Assembly: GCA_015501585.1 (NCBI GenBank)
Contig: JADNRY010000047.1
Location: 186,001-250,000, forward strand
Source: Rhodocollybia butyracea
Taxonomy: Eukaryota > Basidiomycota > Agaricomycetes > Agaricales > Omphalotaceae
Reading direction: 5' to 3'
Length of the DNA: 64,000 bases
In this document: positions 57,271 through 64,000 of the stretch, piece after piece
How positions within the stretch are numbered: position 1 is the stretch's first letter
Layout: every line of letters starts with the position of its first letter
Program-made: the position numbers and the translations under genes
The notes under the pieces: generated by a model
Databases searched by the model: none
Told to the model about the DNA's origin: nothing
Seen by the model: only the letters and a program-made list of their open reading frames with translations

Positions 57271-58490
57271 ATGTCTACCCAATCCTCCCAGTCTTCTTCT
57301 CCGCGTATAACTAGGAGCCCAACGAAAGATATTGAAACTGTCCGTCTAGAGAAGTATATCGCGGCCCAAAACGCACTTCCTACACTCCCCGCTCGCGTTT
57401 TCTACTTCAAGATCTTCAAGGAAGAGGACGATTCCCGCTCAGAACTTGATGTCGATGGCCATAATATCTTCGAAATGCTCGCCTCCATGGTTTTGACTCA
57501 TCTAACGAGCGCTGATACACCGGCCAACGATGCGATTGCTTCATTATTTTCAGAGTTTCGGCGGCGTTCATCCTTTCAGGCCGACGAGGTCTTTGAACAG
57601 AACTTTGGAAAAAAAGTCACTGTAGAAAACCTTAGTCATGAGATCCTTCGATATCTGGAAACCAATAGACCAACGATCATTTTTGTTCATCTAAAAGACC
57701 CTACCTCTCGTGGAACATTCATCTGGGACGATGTGCCTAGGGGGGGAGATAACGAACTTACAAATGAAATGTTCCTGTCTTTGGAACTAATGGAGGCAAT
57801 TTTAGGCGAGGTGTGTACTTGCCAAGTGACTACTTACTTGCTTTTCTGAAATTTGTAATGCAGGCACCACCAGGCCTCCAGGAGGTACAAGAATCTTTTC
57901 TTCGCACTTCCCATCGATTAGTCTGGATGATATCTTTCCTTCATGAACTCATTCAATGCCTTTCAAAGTACCTGTTCCGCAATCTGCGCACTCCTATACT
58001 ATTCGGTATTGTGGAAGATCATAAAATGCTTATGGGGGGAGCCGGTACTGCATTCGAATTCCATTATCTTGGCTTTGTGCTCGAAATGGTAGTAAACAAA
58101 AAGGATAATGTGCCAGGGTCTCGAATGTGGTGTCCAGACATGCGGATGATCGCGTGCCTCCGAGTCCAACACTACCGCTATGTCCTGTTAGGTGTGCAAT
58201 ATCTACTTAGTGCCTTTATCTGATCACTCCTGACAGTTTGGACAGATCCTCTAACTATACAGGGAATTTACCAAGGCTTCTCCAAGCCGGAGCTGTGGTC
58301 GGTTGAGCAATCCCAGGACCGGTCACTTCCCAGTCATGACATAAAGGCAGATGAGACTCTCCTTCGGAGATGCTCAGTGGTGGACGATGAAGCAGAACGT
58401 AAATCAAAAATTGAAACAGAGTTACATGGGCTGGGTTTAGAATTGGTTTCTTTCGCTTGCGGACGTCATTACAAATCCTCCATGAACTAG
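57271..58490 (+). CDS. Conserved hypothetical protein, with decayed paralogue at 62.4 kb
   Basis: The CDS is join(57271..57810,57864..58193,58263..58490), 365 residues, in consistent phase. The N-terminus is Ser-rich (MSTQSSQSSSPRITRSPTKD), then comes an ordered region with AQNALPTLPARVFYFKIFKE, HEILRYLETNRPTIIFVHLKD and FLSLELMEAILGE. Exon 2 has HELIQCLSKYLFRNLRTPIL and GGAGTAFEFHYLGFVLEMV. No catalytic motif or membrane segment is evident, and I do not recognise the family. The same sequence, heavily decayed, recurs at 62440-63180, so the TTC27 gene lies between two copies. Confidence 0.78.
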
Positions 58491-58808
58491 CCACCGAAAC
58501 CGACCTCACCCATTAAGCTATTTAAGTTCCCGCCTCTTCACCATTGCCCTGGAGGCTGGGGCCGTGGTCATCGGCGCTATATGTATTCCTATTTAGTGTA
58601 TCTCGATAGAATGTATCGTTTGACACATCAAGAGTATACTACTTATTTGCCTCTGGGATACCTTCTATTAGGACGGATTGTTTTAATTGTCTGAACCAGT
58701 GCAGACTGTCATTATTGCTGGAATATCCAAAGATAATCGGCTCGGAGGAAGACAAAGTTCACATGAGTGGAATGCGACTTGGATGAAGGAAGGTTCTACT
58801 GAATGAAG

Positions 58809-58843
58809 AGGCCTCATTGCTGAATGAAGAGTCAATGAGGCCT
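58809..58843. repeat. Small inverted repeat (11-bp arms)
   Basis: AGGCCTCATTG at 58809-58819 is the exact reverse complement of CAATGAGGCCT at 58833-58843. The direct repeat CTGAATGAAGAG overlaps it twice (starting near 58799 and 58820). Confidence 0.65.
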
Positions 58844-58896
58844 GAGGTCTATGTCAGTGTCGAGCGTGGCGCAGAGTTTGACCGTGCCCCCACAGC

Positions 58897-58993
58897 TAGG
58901 CCTAAAGCAGTCCCCTCTAAGGTTTGGCGCTGAAGCAGTTCCCTCTAAGGGGTTGCCATACGCCAAACCTTAGAGGGGACTGCTTTACGCCTA
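58897..58993. repeat. Near-perfect 33-bp inverted repeat with 31-bp loop
   Basis: The arms at 58897-58929 and 58961-58993 are reverse complements with one mismatch in 33. Each contains the core AAGCAGTCCCCTCTAAGG followed by TTTGGCG. The 31-bp loop holds a third, imperfect direct copy (AAGCAGTTCCCTCTAAGG, about 58933-58950). It could be a transposon end or a foldback element; no target duplication was found. A transcript would form a long hairpin. Confidence 0.85.
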
Positions 58994-59359
58994 CTCTACA
59001 ACAACCATATACACACGGCATTCCAATGAGAATCGGAAAAACTTGAAGTTCTCACCTTTGATCTCAGAATACCACCATGCAAAGTTGGTTTGGCATTTAG
59101 GTGCAGCGTTCCACGGTCCACCATCATAGCGGTAGAGAAGTCAGAGATCAAGGGATTAATGGCACACGTTTTCCTTCTCTTAATTGGTGGCAATCCAACT
59201 CGCCGAAAATATAGGCCGTTTCGAGATTCATGTTCGGTTTCGTTCAGTTATTGAATATCGACGGACTTGGTCTATCCTGATCTATGAATTTAGACCGAAA
59301 GTATCAATGTTTACACTAACTTAGTCAACCTGGAGGTTGACATGAACACCCACGAGAAA

Positions 59360-62068
59360 CTATTCCTGCTTCAGCTCTTCTAACAGCTTCTCCAAGCGAT
59401 GCCACTCTGGATCATCCTCAAAATTTTCTCTCGTTCTCCCCATGAAGCTCCGTACCACGCTTGTGGCCTGTAGTTTCCACTTTTTTGTACTTCCGCTCGC
59501 CTTCAGTCTCGCCCCCACATTTCTAAGAATGTCCACGATCTCTTCGACTTCTCCAACGGCGTCCCTCCATAATCTTCTTCCATCATCATCTACTGCAGCC
59601 GCTACGTCGATCTCACCTCGAGATAGCTTCCCAGCATCGCTTTCCCTATAGGAATCCATCCATGCTTTCATAGTATCTTCCCAACGCCCCATCCAAGTCA
59701 ACAATCGAGCGTAAGCGCGGAAAACTCTGGTCGAGGAGACACGGGGAAGAATAATACGGTCAAAGAGATCGAGTACACGTGGTAAAAGACCATGTCCCTC
59801 GTTTGGGTTTAGGACTGCTTGCATGTCACTACCCGCATTATCTGTGGACGCGAGTGCATCTTGTACATCGGAAGGTGCCCGGGTGACTGCCGTTACCAGT
59901 CGATCGAGTACGTCTTCGTCCAGAACAGCTCCGTCTGATTTACCGCTTGTCTCCTCAACAACTCGTCCAAGGGCCCTGCAGGCTTCTGAAAGCTCTCCAA
60001 CATCAACAGCAATAATCATATAATTGGACCACATTCGCCAGTTGTCGTAGCTTCGTTTGAGGCCTTCTTTTAATGCTCTAAATGCGAGCTGTTTATTGCT
60101 GTGGGGAACACGCGAAGTTTCCTGATGCAGTTCAGAATATTGAAAGGGACGAGTAAGACCACTTACTTCAGAAGAATCATCATTCTTTGCTTGTTCGATC
60201 CGCAGATACATGCTCGCCAGATTACTCCAGCTTTCACCATCTTCCTCGTCTATTGTCACACAACGAGCAAATGCTTCCTTGGCCCCCTGCCAGTCTTCTA
60301 GCCGCATGCAAGCACATCCAAGAATGAACCAGGAGCGGGAAAGTAAGGGATTAATTTTCACAGCTTTTTGTAGACACTCGCATGCCAACTTGTATTCTGC
60401 TCTGGCAAAATAGAACCCGCCTAGAGAACGCATTGAGCGACCAGAAGTATTTTGTGAAAGTTCCCAGGCATGCTTGTAGTGTTCGATGGAGTGCTCTGGC
60501 TCGAGATCCCCTAAAATACACCAGAGCTTGGCCTCTCGAGCCGTGTCGAACCTTTGCCGCCTTTTTGTCGGGTCAGCCACAGTAGACACTTTCTCCCGTG
60601 AGATAACTGTCTCCGATTCTACTTTATTGCCTGCAAGCAGATCCTTTATGATGGTAATACCTCTGTCTGGTCGTTCTAGAGATACATGGCATTTTACAAC
60701 TTCTTCCCACATCTCCAGTCGTTCATATATCTCCATAGCCGACCTGGTCACACCCAGGCTGATAAAACGATCTGCGAGTTCGCGTTCCATTTCCCACTTT
60801 GCAGGCACGGGGATAGAATGCACATATCGCAGGCGCTCAGGAACAGGAGCCGCGTCGACGTCGGTGGCGGGCATTTGGTCAACAAGCGCCTGAAGTTGAA
60901 GAGTAGAACGATCTATTGTACGTGTACGAGTCGCCTCCAGTCTGGAGCGTAGAAGGAGTGCCATTGTGTGGATTGTCCAGTTTCGGGGATGTGTGATAAC
61001 TCGAGCAACGTATGGTGACATCTGCTCGGAAGTGAGTCCGTGCAAAGGTGAGGTATTTCGAACATTGAGACAGAGGGAGAGGAGGATGCATTGATCCAAA
61101 GGATGAAGTGGCGGTTGTGCTGAGGGGTCGAGATGATGAAGAGGAGAGGAAGATGGATCAGAAGATGGTTTCGACGAAGTGAACTCGGTTTGCTCGAGTA
61201 GTGTATCATCATTCAAAGCGAGTGTCTCCGGGACGACCGCCTCACTCAAAGATGTCGCTACTTTTACTTCCGAGGTATCATCCACGAGATGACTTTCAGC
61301 TAGTAGAACGAGTTGACTAAGTTCATTCTGCTGAAACTTTGTACGCTTGCCAAGCGCGCCAGTCAGCTCGTACTGTAGATCAGTAGCGCGTGCTGCCTTG
61401 ACAAAGTACTCTGCAGCAACTTTGTCTTGATGGAAGGTATGATGTAGTAAGCCGTGTTCTAGCAATAGACGTCCGGTTAGGTCAGGATTATCCGCAGAAA
61501 ATGGATTTCGCCAGTGTTCAAATGTACCGAGGATGTCGTCTGGTAGCATCACAGGTTCGTCGATTACCCGTTGATGAACAAGATGAACTCGAAGGGTCCA
61601 CCAGACTATTGTCTGACAATGATAGTATGGAGTGTCTAGAAGTATCTGCGCGAGACGCAACAGGATTGGCTGTTGAGCAAGGTGATAAGCTGGTTCGCCC
61701 CCGAAGGTGAGTTCTGATATAGCGCGTTGGTTGAGATCTTCCGATGGTGACAGTATATCGAGAGGTTTAAAGTCCAGATCAGGCCCGGTCCAGTTGAGCT
61801 GTAAGAACGCGTGGAGGCAGGCTATGGCTAGCACGAGGCGGATGAGCTCGTTCTCCTGTTCATCCTCCGTCAGAGACAAAGACAACTGGAACGAATCTTT
61901 TAAATTATGGGCGGGTCTGCATGTAAACAATTGTTGAGCATAAGAGGATGTAAGTGCTTCGCCGAAGCGGCCTCTTACGACAGCTTGGGCGATTTCTGTC
62001 GCCGAAGATCGGGGGATTGTAGCGTCCCATTGACCATTCAACAAAGATTTTTCGACGGCCAGAGTCAT
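59360..62068 (-). CDS. EMW1: TPR protein TTC27/Emw1
   Basis: One long frame of 902 codons. A 45-nt stretch at 60122-60166 has a strong GTAAGT donor and a CAG acceptor and is a likely in-frame intron, giving 887 residues and joining DDSSE to ETSRVPHSNKQLAFRALK. The C-terminal half has TPR units: RSMRSLGGFYFARAEYKLA, KINPLLSRSWFILGCACMRL, WQGAKEAFARCVTIDEEDGE and SWSNLASMYLRIEQAK. Together with WWTLRVHLVHQRV and ERLEMWEEVVKCHVSLE this is the TTC27/Emw1 family. Emw1 is essential in yeast and linked to cell-wall integrity. The family has also been tied to translation-factor maturation. The start at 62068 is the first ATG. Confidence 0.9.
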   Translation of the reverse strand: MTLAVEKSLLNGQWDATIPRSSATEIAQAVVRGRFGEALTSSYAQQLFTCRPAHNLKDSFQLSLSLTEDEQENELIRLVLAIACLHAFLQLNWTGPDLDFKPLDILSPSEDLNQRAISELTFGGEPAYHLAQQPILLRLAQILLDTPYYHCQTIVWWTLRVHLVHQRVIDEPVMLPDDILGTFEHWRNPFSADNPDLTGRLLLEHGLLHHTFHQDKVAAEYFVKAARATDLQYELTGALGKRTKFQQNELSQLVLLAESHLVDDTSEVKVATSLSEAVVPETLALNDDTLLEQTEFTSSKPSSDPSSSPLHHLDPSAQPPLHPLDQCILLSLCLNVRNTSPLHGLTSEQMSPYVARVITHPRNWTIHTMALLLRSRLEATRTRTIDRSTLQLQALVDQMPATDVDAAPVPERLRYVHSIPVPAKWEMERELADRFISLGVTRSAMEIYERLEMWEEVVKCHVSLERPDRGITIIKDLLAGNKVESETVISREKVSTVADPTKRRQRFDTAREAKLWCILGDLEPEHSIEHYKHAWELSQNTSGRSMRSLGGFYFARAEYKLACECLQKAVKINPLLSRSWFILGCACMRLEDWQGAKEAFARCVTIDEEDGESWSNLASMYLRIEQAKNDDSSEVSGLTRPFQYSELHQETSRVPHSNKQLAFRALKEGLKRSYDNWRMWSNYMIIAVDVGELSEACRALGRVVEETSGKSDGAVLDEDVLDRLVTAVTRAPSDVQDALASTDNAGSDMQAVLNPNEGHGLLPRVLDLFDRIILPRVSSTRVFRAYARLLTWMGRWEDTMKAWMDSYRESDAGKLSRGEIDVAAAVDDDGRRLWRDAVGEVEEIVDILRNVGARLKASGSTKKWKLQATSVVRSFMGRTRENFEDDPEWHRLEKLLEELKQE

Positions 62069-62439
62069 TTTTTACGATGGAAGTTGACAAAGCGCTGGCG
62101 CTTATCGATCAAAGGCCCGAATCCCCCGAAAACACGTGAGGGTGAGGTTGTTTATCACGACGAATAGCCTGGAACTGGAACGACTTTTCTTCACTAACTA
62201 CAAGACGGCTAGCCAGGCTACACGACGAATCGGACGACCCAGCTGCACTGAAAATTGTAGGATACGGCTATCAAATCAAGTTCGTTTTAGAGCTGTTCAG
62301 CAACGCATCGCAAAACGTTTCAAATCCAAATTTGAGGCCTTTTCAAAGACGTCTACAGAGAGAACCACGGGCGGATACTCCTAGCGCCTGTCTAACTTCA
62401 AGCTCTTGCTCCTGTTCTTCCTGTGCTTTCCAGCTGCAG
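62069..62439. other. Intergenic, TTC27 promoter side
   Basis: Upstream of the TTC27 start codon. No gene is seen. Its right part leads into the decayed paralogue, whose 5' flank ('aagctc..ctcct' pattern) resembles that of the gene at 57271. Confidence 0.45.
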
Positions 62440-63180
62440 CTGCATGGCTACTTAATCCTACCAGTCATCCTCTCTGCACATAAATAGGAGCCCGACGAAA
62501 AATGCCAAAAAAAAACCCCCCGTCAAGAGGCGTATATTGCAGCCCAAAACGCCTTTCACTCGCGTTTTCCACTTCAAAATTCTCAAGGACGAGAACAATT
62601 CCCGTTCAGAACTTGTTGTCGAATATTTTTGAAATCCTCGGCTCCGCGGTTCTTACTCATCCAACGAGCACTGATACGCGACGATGGCCTCATCATTAGC
62701 TTGCGTCCCCCTAATCCGACGAGGTCTTTGAACAGAATTCTGACGAAAAGCCGCCGTGAAAAACATTAAACACGAGGTCCTTCAGTATCTTGAAACCAAC
62801 AGACAAACACTGATATCATGGAAAGTTAATCTGGGGGCAAGGTGGACGAAGATAACGAAAATACGAATGAAATCATGCTCCTGTCTTTGGAATTAATATT
62901 TCAGGCCAGATGTGTACTTGACTAGCGATATACTTGCTTTTTAAAACCTGCAATGTAGGTACCGCCAGGAGGAGGCACAAGACGCTGTTCTTCACACTTC
63001 CCATCGATTAATTATATCTTTCCTTCATGAACCTATTCAGTGCCTTTCAAAGTATCTATTCCGCAATTTACGTACTCCTATACTATTCGGTATTGCGGAA
63101 GATGGGAAGAAAGCTGGTAATTGGCTTTGTACTCGAATGATAGTAAACAAAAAGGAAAATGTGCTTCAGCATGATGGGGC
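62440..63180 (+). pseudogene. Decayed paralogue of the gene at 57271-58490
   Basis: Blocks of clear nucleotide similarity to 57271-58110 occur in the same order: 'aggagcccgacgaaa', 'gcagcccaaaacgc', 'cgttttccacttcaaaattc', 'aatcctcggctc', 'actcatccaacgagc', 'gacgaggtctttgaacagaa', 'cacttcccatcgatta' and 'actattcggtatt'. Frameshifts, deletions and stops break it throughout. It includes the counterpart of intron 1 (around 62910-62955). It lies on the opposite side of TTC27 from the intact copy and in the same orientation. Confidence 0.85.
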
Positions 63181-63303
63181 CTGTCCGTGTTCTAAGGGAG
63201 AGTGCGAACGACCATGACTTGCGCCTGCGCCTCGCTTACGTTTGAAAATTGTTTGAAAACTATAATCGTACTGGAACAGGGAGAGAGTATCTTCCAGAAG
63301 TTA

Positions 63304-64000
63304 CTAGTTATCAAGTTTTACTGTCACGATGAAAGGGCGACACTTTGCAAACTTGGTAGCCCTCCAGTCCAAGGCCATGATGATCAATGAAGAATGACTT
63401 AAGTTCTGATTCCACATGGATCTCCAAAGTGAATATGCTGGAACAAAGAGATTGAGACATTGGAATAGAGGTTGTATGTTTCCATCCCAATTTTTGATTG
63501 TGTAGTTCCAAGGTAAAACCAACGGTACAGATATCTCGAAAATGATGCAAACATCCGCTAAGGTGCTAGCGAAATACCTGTCAGTCCCTGATGGTTTGGT
63601 TGCTCGGGGAAGGAACAAGTTCTCCGTACCTGAAATCGACGCCAGATATGGACTACTTCTAGAAGCGGTGTAGCAAGTTTACATGGAATCTCATACCATC
63701 TGGGAGTACCACCGTGTCCTACACAATGGGTAATGAAAGAATACACATCCAAGTCAATCTCAGAGAGGAGCTTGTCACTCCCACTTGCATTGACACAGTG
63801 GTAAGTCCAGTATCGAAGTTCGTGAGGAACATTGCACAAACTACTGTTTCCAGATATGATTTTGAAACAGCATTGTGCGAGATAATCATGGCCAGAGGAT
63901 TTTTCAACATAAAAATGTAATGACCGACGACGGTCAAGCAGAAAATCTGTCAAAGATGCATGGCAAAACCGCAAATCGGATTCCATGGGTGACGGTCCTT
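63304..64000 (-). CDS. C-terminal part of NACHT/NLR-like protein (runs off window)
   Basis: On the minus strand from the window edge, the frame reads VRFCHASLTDFLLDRRRS-type text (seen as LRFCHASLTDFLLDRRRS), then YLAQCCFKIISGN and ELRYWTYHCVNAS. This is the segment that follows the NACHT NTPase domain in many agaric STAND/NLR-like proteins. The NACHT domain itself would lie beyond 64000. After HIWRRFQ a donor (GTACGG, near 63629) starts one or two short introns before the last exon, and the stop near 63304 is tentative. Such proteins are candidates for fungal non-self recognition. I base the assignment on motif memory only. Confidence 0.6.

Larger units (their letters stand above)
58491..59359. 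other. Spacer with hairpin-forming repeats
   Basis: This lies between the 57-kb gene and the 3' end of TTC27. Apart from the inverted repeats at 58809-58843 and 58897-58993 (listed separately), nothing coding is supported. Confidence 0.5.

Noticed and set aside
58897..58993. Inverted repeat as a transcription terminator or CRISPR-like repeat
   Set aside because: This is a eukaryotic nuclear locus. There are only three copies of the core, two of them inverted, and no spacer regularity.

Overview
The window is nuclear DNA of a filamentous basidiomycete, most likely an agaric (Agaricomycetes). The evidence is dense genes on both strands, many GT-AG introns of about 40-65 nt, a fungal housekeeping gene set, a tandem family of F-box proteins and the C-terminal end of a NACHT-type protein, both typical of mushroom genomes. 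There is no sign of bacterial or viral gene organisation. Splice sites were placed by hand from reading frame, family motifs and consensus sites.

Layout. 0-2.9 kb: a gene for a putative secreted protein flanked by degenerate direct repeats, then a 377-bp inverted-repeat element with a 3-bp target duplication. 2.9-28.9 kb: ordinary housekeeping genes: PSO2/SNM1 DNA cross-link nuclease, a short-chain dehydrogenase, RPS30 with a box C/D snoRNA in its last intron, RPL43, the giant HEAT protein HEATR5/LAA1, a Sly41-type transporter, a hypothetical gene, SFH5, a membrane-anchored amidohydrolase and RPS4. RPS30 and RPL43 diverge from one 343-bp promoter.

29-50.5 kb is the unusual part. Six copies of one F-box gene (three intact, three broken) lie in two arms that face each other across RPL20 and SEC63: copies a, b, c on + to the left, d, e, f on - to the right. 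A Gal80-like oxidoreductase gene precedes copy f, and a decayed piece of the same gene precedes copy c in the same relative order, so the arms descend from an inverted segmental duplication. One broken copy carries a 147-bp element with the same terminal repeats as the element at 2.5 kb.

51-64 kb: an intron-containing tRNA-Val(AAC), a 1-Cys peroxiredoxin, a BTB/POZ protein, two unrecognised genes, a hairpin-forming inverted repeat, the TPR protein TTC27/EMW1, a decayed paralogue of the 57-kb gene and the end of a NACHT-like gene running off the window.

I do not see a clearly new multi-gene system. The best leads are the mirrored F-box arms with their co-duplicated oxidoreductase, the RPS30 intronic snoRNA, the short inverted-repeat element family, and a GA-AG intron in SFH5.
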